DNA from: Robiginitomaculum sp.
GTDB lineage: Bacteria; Pseudomonadota; Alphaproteobacteria; Caulobacterales; Maricaulaceae
Assembly (NCBI GenBank): GCA_016765135.1
Contig: JAESQN010000048.1
Span: 1-44,535, forward strand
Length of the DNA stretch: 44,535 bases
Direction of reading: 5' to 3'
The position numbers and the translations under genes are program-made. Under the pieces are notes generated by a model, which saw nothing but the letters and a program-made list of their open reading frames with translations, searched no databases and had not been told where the DNA came from. Below are positions 35,110 to 42,919 of the stretch, one piece after another. Numbering within the stretch: the stretch's first letter is position 1; the number at the start of each line of letters is the position of its first letter.

Positions 35110-37299
35110 TTACTGCCCGAAATAATAATCAAGGGTGATGCCGTAGCGGCGCGGTTTTTCGTATTGCACGGTCACATTATCCAGCAATGGCCCTAGTCCC
35201 GCCCCCCAACGAAAATTGGTCACGGGTTTGTTGAGGTCAAAAAGGTTTTTCACCCACAATTTAACTGCCCATTTTCCGTGCTGTGGCCGATAACCTGTCC
35301 AGCCATTGACAATGGCATGGCTACCGACAAAGCTCAAAGTTCGTAACTCGAAATCATTGGGCGCGGTCTGGTTCGCATAATCAAGATGTGTTTGCCACGT
35401 TCCGTTCTTTAATGGGTGTTGATAATCGACCACGGCGCTGAAGCTTAATTCCGGAGCCGTACCGAAACCTGTGCCGGACAAATCCCGGCCTGGTTCAGGC
35501 ATAAATTCGGTGTATCTGGTTTTTAAATACCCCAGGCTGGCCCCCACATTCAAATTTTCAGTCATGCGCCAATTCATATCCGCTTCAACCCCCCAGACCC
35601 GCGCCTTGGCGGCGTTGGTCAGGGTGCGCAAGAACAAAAATGGTTCTTGGGAAATGGAGACCTGTATGTCCGTATAATCCATGTAAAATGCCGAAGCGTT
35701 GAGCCGGAAATGCCGGTCAGGCGTTTGGAACTTAAACCCGGCTTCATAATTGGTGACAAATTCCGGTTCGGTGAAAAACCCGCTGGGCGCATCCAAATCG
35801 GCCTGGCCAATAAAATCGTCTTTTACCGTAGCACTGCGAAATGCCCGCGCCGCACTGATATAGGTGGTGAGGTTGTCGCTCACACGGTACCGCCCGCCCA
35901 AAGTCCAGGACAGTGGATCATCGCGCAAGCTTTGCGTGGTGCGTAGGGCATTTAGCCCGAACAAGGCAAAGGTTTCACCAAATATAGAATAATCCACATT
36001 TCGTGCGTCGCGGGTGTAACGCAGTCCGCCGAACAGGTTGAGCCTGTCGGTTAATTTGAAATTTCCGTGTCCGTAAAGTGCAAGGCTCTCATTATTGCTG
36101 ACAATTCTTTGCCCGTCCAATTCGTCGGGTGGATGCAGGGCAGGGGGCAGAAAAAATACTTGTTCCAGAAATGCGGTGCTCATCAGGGGGAAGGCCGGCG
36201 CATACAGGCTTTGGGTTTTTAAATAATAGAGTCCGACCACATAATCATAGCGCTCATATTGGGGCGAGCTTAGGCGAAATTCCTGGGTGATATCTTCATT
36301 GGCCCCGTCAAATTGGTTGACGGTTATGGCCTGGGGTAGACGGTCGCTGTCCTGGATGTAAAAATCGCGCACATCCGACCAGGCGCTAATGGATGTGAAC
36401 GTGAATCCGTTGTCCGTAACATAATCCAGATGCAAAGTGGCACGCTGCGCCTTTTGGGTTTGGCGTTCTTCTTGGTCAAAATTGACCGTGTAGGGGATGG
36501 TGTCGGCCCCGATATTGGTAATCGGTTCGCCCTGGGCATTGGGATGGTCATCACGGTCTTGGAAGTCATAACTGAGCCGGGCGGAAAGCTTATCATCGGG
36601 CGTAAACAGTATTTGCCCCCTCAAGGCCGTGCGGTTCTCGCTCCCCAGTTTTTGCCCACCGTTTAAATTGGTGATATAGCCGTCTGCGCGGCGTTTCAGA
36701 CCAGATACTCTGATGGCCAGTTTATCCTTGACCAGAGGTATATTGACATTGGTCATAATTTGCTTGCGGTCAAAATTGCCGTATTGGGCCTGGACACGCC
36801 CGCTGATTTTGGTGTCCGAGACAATAGGTGTCCCGGTGGTGATGTTAATGGCCCCGCCAACAGTGTTGCGGCCAAAGAGTGTGCCTTGCGGCCCCCTCAG
36901 GACTTCCACCTGTTCCACATCTGCCATGGCCACGTCCAGTGCCGTATCGGCGCTTACATATACCCCGTCAATATACACACCCACGGCCCGCCCGGCTGTG
37001 CGGTTAATACCGCCACCTATACCGCGAATGGTAATATTGCTTTGGCCAGCTTCTCCGGCCGGGGGTTGGTACATGTTGGGAATTTGTTGGCTTAGATCAG
37101 CTAGGCCATCCGCTTGCAAGCCTTCGATCTGCGCCGTGCCGAACACGCTGAGGGATATCGGTACGTCCTGGGTTTTTTGCGCCCGCTTGGTGGCGGTCAC
37201 TATGATTTCGTCTATTTGTGTTTGGGCATTCGTAGTGAGTGGTGTGCAAATGAGTATTATCATACTCAGGGTGATCTGCTTCTTGGTGAGTATTCTCAT
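35110..37299 (-). CDS. TonB-dependent outer membrane receptor
   Basis: A 729-residue receptor. A signal peptide (residues about 1-25, ending TNAQ) is followed by the TonB box-like DEIIVTATKRAQKTQDVPIS, a plug domain with IRGIGGG, EVLRGPQGTLFGRNTVGGAINI, and a 22-strand-type barrel ending YGITLDYYFGQ. The barrel segments RAFRS and NYEAGFKF are typical. The substrate is not readable; this subgroup in marine alphaproteobacteria often takes up plant- or algal-derived compounds or siderophores. ATG 37299 is preferred to a start 72 bases upstream since the signal peptide begins there. It interrupts the usual ubiE-mutM adjacency. Confidence 0.93.
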   Translation of the reverse strand: MRILTKKQITLSMIILICTPLTTNAQTQIDEIIVTATKRAQKTQDVPISLSVFGTAQIEGLQADGLADLSQQIPNMYQPPAGEAGQSNITIRGIGGGINRTAGRAVGVYIDGVYVSADTALDVAMADVEQVEVLRGPQGTLFGRNTVGGAINITTGTPIVSDTKISGRVQAQYGNFDRKQIMTNVNIPLVKDKLAIRVSGLKRRADGYITNLNGGQKLGSENRTALRGQILFTPDDKLSARLSYDFQDRDDHPNAQGEPITNIGADTIPYTVNFDQEERQTQKAQRATLHLDYVTDNGFTFTSISAWSDVRDFYIQDSDRLPQAITVNQFDGANEDITQEFRLSSPQYERYDYVVGLYYLKTQSLYAPAFPLMSTAFLEQVFFLPPALHPPDELDGQRIVSNNESLALYGHGNFKLTDRLNLFGGLRYTRDARNVDYSIFGETFALFGLNALRTTQSLRDDPLSWTLGGRYRVSDNLTTYISAARAFRSATVKDDFIGQADLDAPSGFFTEPEFVTNYEAGFKFQTPDRHFRLNASAFYMDYTDIQVSISQEPFLFLRTLTNAAKARVWGVEADMNWRMTENLNVGASLGYLKTRYTEFMPEPGRDLSGTGFGTAPELSFSAVVDYQHPLKNGTWQTHLDYANQTAPNDFELRTLSFVGSHAIVNGWTGYRPQHGKWAVKLWVKNLFDLNKPVTNFRWGAGLGPLLDNVTVQYEKPRRYGITLDYYFGQ

Positions 37300-37379
37300 G
37301 GTTACCGCGCCTAAAATTATGACTATGCCAGCTTGCCAAAACCCTGTAACTGCAAACAAATATAAATACAAAGGAAACT

Positions 37380-38243
37380 ATGCCTGAACTGCCAGAAGTC
37401 GAAACCGTGCGGCGCGGACTTGCACCAGTTATGGAAGGGCGCAGGTTTGAACATGTGCAGCTGAACCGCGCTGATATTCGTTTTCCGTTCCCTGATGATT
37501 TTATAGGGCGCTTGCAAGGCGCGGTATTGGAACGCTTGAGCAGGCGGGCTAAGTTTTTGGTGGCGGAGCTTTCTAGCGGCGAAACCTTGCTCATGCATTT
37601 GGGCATGAGCGGGCGGTTTGTTATAGAGACGGGGAGCTGGCCCCCGGACAGTGGCACCCACAACCCCAAACACGACCATGTTGTCTTTACCATGTCTGGC
37701 GACGACAAGACAATGTCAGGAAAAGACAGGCCTCTCATTATATATAATGACCCGCGACGATTTGGCTTTATGGAACTATTAAAGGCGGGCGATAAAGGCC
37801 GTATGGCCGAGCTTGGGCCGGAGCCTTTGTCCAATAGTTTCAGCGGCCCGGTGCTGCACGCAGCTTTACGGGCCAAGAAAGCCCCAATAAAATCGGCACT
37901 GCTTGACCAACGCATTGTCGCAGGGCTTGGCAATATATATGTATGTGAAGCTTTGTACGGGGCGCATATTTCGCCGCTGCGCCTATCCAATACATTGAGT
38001 GAGGATGAGTGCGAGTTTTTAAGCGCCGATATTAAATCCACACTTGCGTTGGCCATAGAGGCAGGCGGTTCGACGCTCAAGGATTTTGCCGCCGTGGACG
38101 GTGCGCTCGGATATTTCCAGCACCGTTTTAAAGTTTATGACCAAAAGGGCAAAGCTTGCCCCGACAAACACTGCGGTGGGACAATAAGCCGCATTAAACA
38201 ATCTGGCCGGTCCAGCTTTTACTGTGATATGTGCCAGAAATAG
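37380..38243 (+). CDS. mutM: Formamidopyrimidine-DNA glycosylase (Fpg)
   Basis: A 287-residue base-excision repair enzyme that removes 8-oxoguanine and formamidopyrimidines and cuts the abasic site. The N-terminus PELPEVETVRRGL carries the catalytic Pro2 and Glu3 once Met is removed. A lysine in RRAKFLV, the MHLGMSGRF motif, the DQRIVAGLGNIYVCEAL helix-two-turn-helix and a C-terminal zinc finger (CPDKHCGG to FYCDMCQK, four Cys) are complete. The ATG follows AAAGGAAA. It is divergent from the TonB receptor gene. Confidence 0.97.
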   Translation: MPELPEVETVRRGLAPVMEGRRFEHVQLNRADIRFPFPDDFIGRLQGAVLERLSRRAKFLVAELSSGETLLMHLGMSGRFVIETGSWPPDSGTHNPKHDHVVFTMSGDDKTMSGKDRPLIIYNDPRRFGFMELLKAGDKGRMAELGPEPLSNSFSGPVLHAALRAKKAPIKSALLDQRIVAGLGNIYVCEALYGAHISPLRLSNTLSEDECEFLSADIKSTLALAIEAGGSTLKDFAAVDGALGYFQHRFKVYDQKGKACPDKHCGGTISRIKQSGRSSFYCDMCQK

Positions 38244-38261
38244 TTTATGGATACGCATATC

Positions 38262-38290
38262 TTGCCAAATACTGCGCTGCTGGATATACT
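38262..38290 (+). promoter_or_regulatory. Candidate sigma70-type promoter for the PepSY protein gene
   Basis: TTGCCA (38262-38267), 17 bases, then TATACT (38285-38290). The predicted transcript start is about 25 bases before ATG 38321. Spacing and match are good for the plus-strand gene. Confidence 0.55.
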
Positions 38291-38320
38291 TGACTTCACA
38301 TATACCGATTGAGAATTATT

Positions 38321-38893
38321 ATGACACTTTCCAAAATTTCACCTATTAAGCTTCGCCAAACCCTTGTGACGTTGCATTTGTTATTTGCCGGATTTATGGC
38401 CCCAGCTTTTTTACTTGTTGCCATATCAGGCGGACTGTATTTGCTTGGCAATAAAGGTCAGACAGCATCACAGGTGATCGAATTGCCTGTGTCGGCTAAG
38501 TTGGATTTCACGTCCAAAACCCTGGATGCTGATGTGCGTGCTTTGCTTGCGGACGCCGGGGTTAAACCCCGCTTTGAATATGTTAAAACACGCGGGGATG
38601 ATGTGATCCACCTGCGTCCGACCTCTCGCCGTTATATTGAGATGACACAGACAAAAGACGGGCTGAGCGCCGCGCTGATGACGCCAAATTTGCAAGCATC
38701 CATGATGGAACTGCACTCTGGCCACGGCCCGAAATTGTTCAAACTTTACCAGAAATTTGTGGCGCTGGCGTTGCTTTTCGTGATTTTTGGCGGGGTGGTT
38801 GTGGGTCTGTTGGCGAGGCCATATCGCCGTAAGACGATTATGGCTCTATCGTTTGGTACGGTCGTGTTTTGGGTGTTGGCATTATTTGCTTAA
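38321..38893 (+). CDS. PepSY-associated transmembrane protein
   Basis: A 190-residue membrane protein. One membrane helix lies at about 18-42 (HLLFAGFMAPAFLLVAISGGLYLLG), a soluble periplasmic-type domain spans about 43-140, and two helices lie near 148-165 and 172-190. The GGLYLLGNKG and HSGHGPKLFKLYQKF segments resemble PepSY-associated TM proteins, some of which are linked to iron reductases. The function here is not known. ATG 38321 is preferred to a TTG 12 bases upstream. It sits in the mutM-ech gap of an otherwise conserved alphaproteobacterial gene order. Confidence 0.72.
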   Translation: MTLSKISPIKLRQTLVTLHLLFAGFMAPAFLLVAISGGLYLLGNKGQTASQVIELPVSAKLDFTSKTLDADVRALLADAGVKPRFEYVKTRGDDVIHLRPTSRRYIEMTQTKDGLSAALMTPNLQASMMELHSGHGPKLFKLYQKFVALALLFVIFGGVVVGLLARPYRRKTIMALSFGTVVFWVLALFA

Positions 38894-38959
38894 AAATAGT
38901 CCGTGACTCTTCTGTCTGGGGGCGTAAAATGCCAAGCTTGAAATTCATAAGGATACCAC

Positions 38960-39736
38960 ATGGCCTATAATACGTTAGAAGTTACCAAAGACGCCGGGGT
39001 TTGCATTATCAAGCTGAACCGGCCCAAAGCGCTGAACGCACTCTGCGCCGAGTTGACTATGGAATTAGCCGACGCGCTGGGCAAGCTTGAGGCGGACGAC
39101 AAAATTGGTTGTGTAATATTGACAGGCTCGGACAAGGCTTTCGCCGCCGGGGCTGATATTACCGAGCTTAAAGACGGCACATTTTTGGGCATGTATGACC
39201 ATGACGTGTTTGGCTTGTATTGGGAGGCCGTAGCCCGGTTTCGTAAACCGATCATTGCGGCTGTGGCCGGATATGCTCTGGGCGGCGGGTGTGAAATCGC
39301 CATGATGTGCGACTTTATTATTGCGGCGGATAATGCCAAATTCGGCCAGCCGGAGATTAACCTGGGCGTTATGCCGGGCGCGGGCGGCACGCAGCGTTTG
39401 ACCAAGGCGGTCGGTAAATCCAAAGCCATGGATATGTGCTTGACCGGGCGGATGATGAAAGCCGACGAAGCCCACGCTTGCGGCCTGGTGTCGCGGGTTG
39501 TGGCTCTGGACGAGCTGATGGAAACTGCAATGGAAGCGGCGAAAAAGATCGCCGGACAATCCCAGCCTATCGCTATGATGACCAAAGAAACCATCAACAC
39601 TTCATTTGAAACCACCTTATCCCAAGGCATTCATTTCGAACGCCGTCTGTTTCAGGCCATGTTTTCCACTGACGACCAAAAAGAAGGCATGGCGGCCTTT
39701 GCAGAAAAGCGCAAACCGCATTTTAAGAATAAGTAG
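38960..39736 (+). CDS. Enoyl-CoA hydratase
   Basis: A 258-residue crotonase-fold enzyme that hydrates 2-enoyl-CoA in beta-oxidation. The CoA and oxyanion segments AAGADITELKDG and ALGGGCEIAMMCD and the second catalytic Glu in QPEINLGVMPGAGGTQRL are all present, so both catalytic Glu residues are kept. The KAMDMCLTGRMMKADEA segment is standard. Its place near rpsT and dnaA is usual for alphaproteobacteria. Acetyl-CoA from fatty acids would feed the glyoxylate operon nearby. Confidence 0.95.
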   Translation: MAYNTLEVTKDAGVCIIKLNRPKALNALCAELTMELADALGKLEADDKIGCVILTGSDKAFAAGADITELKDGTFLGMYDHDVFGLYWEAVARFRKPIIAAVAGYALGGGCEIAMMCDFIIAADNAKFGQPEINLGVMPGAGGTQRLTKAVGKSKAMDMCLTGRMMKADEAHACGLVSRVVALDELMETAMEAAKKIAGQSQPIAMMTKETINTSFETTLSQGIHFERRLFQAMFSTDDQKEGMAAFAEKRKPHFKNK

Positions 39737-39748
39737 AGCCGTGAATGA

Positions 39749-39880
39749 CACAAACAATCGTTCAAGCTCATCACCACCCGTAAACTTCACCCCGGTAAGC
39801 ACCAAGTTTCGCTAATTGTCAACGGAACGGAACTGGAGGGGCTGGATTTTCGGTTGGTTGATGGTTCAAGGCGTAAATGA
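39749..39880 (+). pseudogene. Remnant of a C-terminal domain (degraded gene)
   Basis: A 43-codon open stretch without a start codon ends at TGA 39878-39880. It contains SFKLITTRKLHPGKHQVSLI and VNGTELEGLDFRL, a clear beta-strand pattern with TTR-x-x-x-PG-x-H and VNG. From memory this resembles the end of DNA-alkylation-repair proteins of the AlkC/COG4335 type; that is a weak identification. The rest of the gene is missing: ech lies directly upstream and rpsT's promoter directly downstream. It is best read as the debris of a lost gene. Confidence 0.35.
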
Positions 39881-39894
39881 CTGTCAGAAGACGG

Positions 39895-39923
39895 TTGACG
39901 GGCGAAAAACTTGGGGCTATACG
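39895..39923 (+). promoter_or_regulatory. Candidate sigma70-type promoter for rpsT
   Basis: TTGACG (39895-39900), 17 bases, then TATACG (39918-39923). It gives a leader of about 38 bases before ATG 39968. The spacing is ideal for a strong ribosomal-protein promoter. Confidence 0.65.
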
Positions 39924-39967
39924 CCGGATTCTAAATTACGCCGATGTTCGGTATATACGAGGAAATA

Positions 39968-40234
39968 ATGGCAAATACATCATCCGCTAAAAAATGCGTG
40001 CGCAAAATGGCTCGCAAAACGGCAACAAATAAAAATCGTCGCACCGGAGTGCGTTCAACGCTTCGCAAAGTCGAAGATGCAATCACCGCAGGTGATCAAG
40101 ATGCAGCCCGCACCGCACTGGGTCAAGCTGAGCCAGCTATGATGCGTGCCGTTGGTAAAGGCATTTTCCACAAAAACACGGGCGCCCGGAAAATATCCCG
40201 GCTGTCCAAGCGTGTAAAAGCTATGGTTGGTTAA
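39968..40234 (+). CDS. rpsT: 30S ribosomal protein S20
   Basis: An 88-residue, very basic S20. It opens [29 protein letters not shown] (given here only as the recognisable start MANTSSAKK and NKNRR) and ends [18 protein letters not shown], as in the family. ATG 39968 follows GAGGAAATA; an in-frame ATG at 39944 would add eight non-family residues. It is followed by a strong terminator and then dnaA, the standard alphaproteobacterial neighbour. Confidence 0.96.
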   Translation: MANTSSAKKCVRKMARKTATNKNRRTGVRSTLRKVEDAITAGDQDAARTALGQAEPAMMRAVGKGIFHKNTGARKISRLSKRVKAMVG

Positions 40235-40274
40235 ATGCCTGGCTCATAAGCCGCCGCTTTCAGCGATAACGTAC

Positions 40275-40312
40275 AAAACCCGGCCATTGGTCGGGTTTTT
40301 GTGTTTTTTTTT
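40275..40312 (+). terminator. Intrinsic terminator of rpsT
   Basis: AAAACCCGGCC, a short loop, then GGTCGGGTTTT and a T-rich run (TTTTTGTGTTTTTTTT). The stem has one G-T pair. It lies 40 bases after the rpsT stop. Confidence 0.9.
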
Positions 40313-40474
40313 GCTCTGAATCTATCAGAAAGTCTCTGTGGTTTAATTACAACTAGAGAGGGGGTTTGCGCATTCATAAAAAATAATTTCTTTACGCGCT
40401 GCAAGCAAATGCCCGTGGAAATTAACTTTTTTTCTGTCAAGCGCAAAAACTTAAAAAAACATGAAAAAACCCCA

Positions 40475-40503
40475 TTGACGCAGTGCTTCAAAGCGTCTTT
40501 AAA
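40475..40503 (+). promoter_or_regulatory. dnaA: Candidate dnaA promoter and leader
   Basis: TTGACG (40475-40480), 17 bases, then TTTAAA (40498-40503). The -35 is the left half of a separated inverted repeat, TTGACGCAG (40475-40483) and CTGCGTCAA (40536-40544). The 356 bases between the rpsT terminator and dnaA are AT-rich, with a TATATTATATATAT-like tract near 40597-40611 and one near-match to a DnaA box (TGTGGATTT at 40571). That is not enough to call an origin. GGGGG five bases before ATG 40669 may serve as ribosome-binding site. Confidence 0.45.
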
Positions 40504-40668
40504 GGGGCAAGGGAGGGCCTTCCTGTGGGGGGTGTCTGCGTCAAAGTGTCCAACCAAAGCTAGAGGAGGTCTGTGGATTTCTCCTTTGGTTTCTATTATA
40601 TTATATATATTTTTCAATGATTTAGAGCGTTTTACCGTTTTAAGTCACCGATATTTTTGGGGGTTTAA

Positions 40669-42237
40669 ATGAGCGATTGGCAAGATAAATCTGACGGGAA
40701 GCCCAAGGGCCAACCCAAGGATATGCAATCGCAGGAAGATTCCGCCAACCTTGACGCAAATGTATTGCAAAAGTCCCAAATCAACGATCCAGCCCAAATT
40801 TGGCGGCAAGTTCAAGGAAAATTGCGAGCGCATTTAGGTGACCGTGTCCACATGTCGTGGACTGGACAATTGGTTTTACAATTTGCGGATGAACGGCAGG
40901 TTGTGCTTGGTGCGCCGTCCAAATTTATCGTCGGGCGTATTGATGGCAAATATGGTGATCTCGTGCGTAAATTATGGGCAGAGTGCGATAGCCGTCATGT
41001 GGAAATTGGTAATTCTGCGCCCAATGCGCCCGAAAAACGAAACACCACCCCGTCAACGCAAAAGTTACAGGCGCAGGAATTAAATAGGCCAATGGGGGCG
41101 AGACCTACCTCGCATACCCCACAAGGACATTATAGCCGTTCGGCTTCGCCTGATAACCGTCCGGCCACGCCTGGATTTACTGCCCCAACCCCTGTTCAAA
41201 ATCATGAACGGTTTACCTTTGAGAATTTTGTGGTCGGCGCGCCCAATGAATTGGCGTTTGCTGTGGCCCGCCGGGTCGCCAATTCGGCGGACAGCCAATA
41301 TAATCCAATTGTTATTCACGGCCCGCACGGCATGGGCAAAACCCATTTGTTGCACGCGGTTAAGGCGGAGGCTGCCAAGAAAGACCCATCCAGACGTGTG
41401 CGCCTTATATCATCCGAGGATTTTGTAGCGTCTTTTGTGCAGTCTGTACGCGCCCAAGGGCGCAGTGAAATTGATGCTTTTAAGGCAGGGCTTCGGGATG
41501 TGGATTTACTGATCATTGATGACGCCCATTTTATCGCCGACAAACCCGGCTCTCAAGAAGAGTTGATGCATACACTGATTTCGCTGGTTGATAGCGGCAA
41601 GCAAATTCTTTTGGCCTCAGACCGTCATCCCCATGCCATTCACAAGGCCAGTGATCGGTTGAAGTCATATTTATGTGGCGGTTTGCTGTGCGATATTGGG
41701 GCGGCTGATTATGAGTTGCGCCGCCGTATTCTCGACCGCTTAATTGAGCGGCGTAGAACGGGTGGTCATGCATCTTTGGTTATGCCCCAAGATGCCCGCG
41801 ATCATCTGGCGGCCCGTATCAATGCGACCCCCCGGGATCTGGAAGGCGCCTTTAACCAGGTCGTGGCCAGGCTGGAGTTTCTCGGCAAGCCTCTGACCCT
41901 GGACAGTATCCAGGAAGCTTTGGCCCATTCGCGCTATAGCGGGCAGACCAGGCCAACTGTGGACAAAATCCAACGCGCCGCCGCCAAACATTTCGGTATC
42001 AGCATGGAAGAAATGTTGTCCAAACGCCGGGCCCGTGCCATTGCCCGTCCGCGCCAAGTTGCTATGTATCTGGCAAAAATGCTGACCACAAGATCTCTGC
42101 CCGATATAGGCAGACGTTTCGGTGGCCGTGACCATACGACGGTCATCCATGCGGTTAAGCGTATAGACAAGCTACGCGCCGAAGACACAAGCCTCAACAC
42201 AAGTGTCGAGACTTTGCTGGAAACGCTTAAAGGCTAA
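40669..42237 (+). CDS. dnaA: Chromosomal replication initiator DnaA (unusual AAA+ residues)
   Basis: A 522-residue DnaA. Domain I is at about 40-105, a Pro/Ser/Thr/Gln-rich linker lies at about 115-180, and the AAA+ core follows: Walker A GPHGMGKTH (218-226), Walker B LLIIDDAHFIA, sensor 1 LASDRHP, box VII DRLKSYLCGGL, sensor 2 TPRDLEGAF (Arg389). Domain IV ends with the signature GGRDHTTVIHAVKRI. In E. coli box VII reads RLKSRFGWG, with Arg281 and the arginine finger Arg285. Here Arg330 matches Arg281, but the finger position is Tyr334. The rest of the active site looks intact. It is downstream of rpsT, the usual place. Confidence 0.95.
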   Translation: MSDWQDKSDGKPKGQPKDMQSQEDSANLDANVLQKSQINDPAQIWRQVQGKLRAHLGDRVHMSWTGQLVLQFADERQVVLGAPSKFIVGRIDGKYGDLVRKLWAECDSRHVEIGNSAPNAPEKRNTTPSTQKLQAQELNRPMGARPTSHTPQGHYSRSASPDNRPATPGFTAPTPVQNHERFTFENFVVGAPNELAFAVARRVANSADSQYNPIVIHGPHGMGKTHLLHAVKAEAAKKDPSRRVRLISSEDFVASFVQSVRAQGRSEIDAFKAGLRDVDLLIIDDAHFIADKPGSQEELMHTLISLVDSGKQILLASDRHPHAIHKASDRLKSYLCGGLLCDIGAADYELRRRILDRLIERRRTGGHASLVMPQDARDHLAARINATPRDLEGAFNQVVARLEFLGKPLTLDSIQEALAHSRYSGQTRPTVDKIQRAAAKHFGISMEEMLSKRRARAIARPRQVAMYLAKMLTTRSLPDIGRRFGGRDHTTVIHAVKRIDKLRAEDTSLNTSVETLLETLKG

Positions 42238-42438
42238 TTCTTCACCACGCATGGATTGATATCTATCATTCAAACACAAGCCAGCACTGGCAAGTTAGGG
42301 CCTGTGGACATTTAGCGCAAACGGCATGAGTTGGCCCTTTTTGGCTACAGATCAGACCATTTTTAGTGGGGTGTGAAGTAGGCTTGTTTTAAGCGGCGTT
42401 TTGCACAAAAAGAACCTGCGAAAGTATCCGTAGTTTTT

Positions 42439-42468
42439 GCCTGTTTTATTTTAAAGGAAAAAACAGGC
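42439..42468. terminator. Hairpin downstream of dnaA (weak terminator candidate)
   Basis: GCCTGTTTT and AAAACAGGC pair across a 12-base loop, about 200 bases after the dnaA stop. No T run follows directly on either strand, so true terminator function is uncertain. The rest of 42238-42500 holds no gene and no DnaA-box cluster. Confidence 0.35.
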
Positions 42469-42500
42469 CATCTATAAGCACCACTAAATGCCTGCGACCT

Positions 42501-42759
42501 TCACTCATTTTTCGCCAGATATTCGCCGCAACCTATGACTTTGGCATAAGCCATTGCCAGGGGCGCCATGAAAGCTGCGTGCACGTGTGGGGCAGAGACT
42601 TCTTGACCGTTGAACTCTTGCTCTTTTGCACCGCACGCATCTTCGACAACCGTAACTGTATAGGAGCCTCAGGCAAACCCGGGACGGTTCGCACCATAAA
42701 CGCATGCCAAAGTAAATCACATTAAAGTGAATTGTATTATTACCACCTTGGCGGCACAA
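42501..42759 (-). pseudogene. Isochorismatase-like cysteine hydrolase, decayed C-terminal fragment
   Basis: On the minus strand the frame ending at TGA (42501-42503) reads ACVYGANRPGFA, a stop codon, then GSYTVTVVEDACGAKEQEF and VHAAFMAPLAMAYAKVIG. The order Cys-Val-Tyr, then VTVVEDACGA, then HAAFMA-LAMAYA is that of the C-terminal third of isochorismatase/nicotinamidase-family hydrolases, with the catalytic Cys in ACVYG. An internal TGA, a likely frameshift before ACVYG and the missing N-terminal two thirds show it is dead. It marks the start of an accessory patch after dnaA. Confidence 0.65.
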
Positions 42760-42767
42760 ACATTCTT

Positions 42768-42783
42768 GTCACACTGCTGTGAC
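42768..42783. promoter_or_regulatory. 16-bp palindrome before the GG-leader peptide gene
   Basis: GTCACACTGCTGTGAC: six-base arms GTCACA / TGTGAC around CTGC. The ribosome-binding site GGAG starts at the very next base. It could be an operator for a dimeric regulator or an RNA hairpin that affects access to the ribosome-binding site. No T run follows. Confidence 0.45.
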
Positions 42784-42793
42784 GGAGACTATT

Positions 42794-42919
42794 ATGAAGA
42801 CGATAAACAAAGATATTCCTGAGCTTTCTCTTGAAGATATGAGGCAGGTAACGGGCGGCGGGGATTATTCAGGTGTTTTTATCCAGCATCTTTTTCTTAA
42901 ACAAAAGAGACAGAGATGA
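42794..42919 (+). CDS. Double-glycine leader peptide (bacteriocin/pheromone-like precursor)
   Basis: A 41-residue precursor. Residues 10-22 read ELSLEDMRQVTGG. Counting back from the second Gly: Leu at -12, Ser at -11, acidic at -8, Met at -7, Val at -4, Gly at -2 and -1, a full match to the leader used by C39-peptidase ABC exporters. The predicted core after Gly22 is GDYSGVFIQHLFLKQKRQR: small, aromatic, with a basic end and no Cys. GGAG lies six bases before ATG 42794. Its stop overlaps the next start as ATGA (42916-42919), so translation is probably coupled. No matching exporter gene is in the window. Core function, whether toxin or signal, is unknown. Confidence 0.62.
   Translation: MKTINKDIPELSLEDMRQVTGGGDYSGVFIQHLFLKQKRQR

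Noticed and set aside
40313-40668. Replication origin upstream of dnaA
   Set aside because: AT-rich tract and one weak DnaA-box match only; no cluster of boxes, and the alphaproteobacterial origin is often elsewhere.
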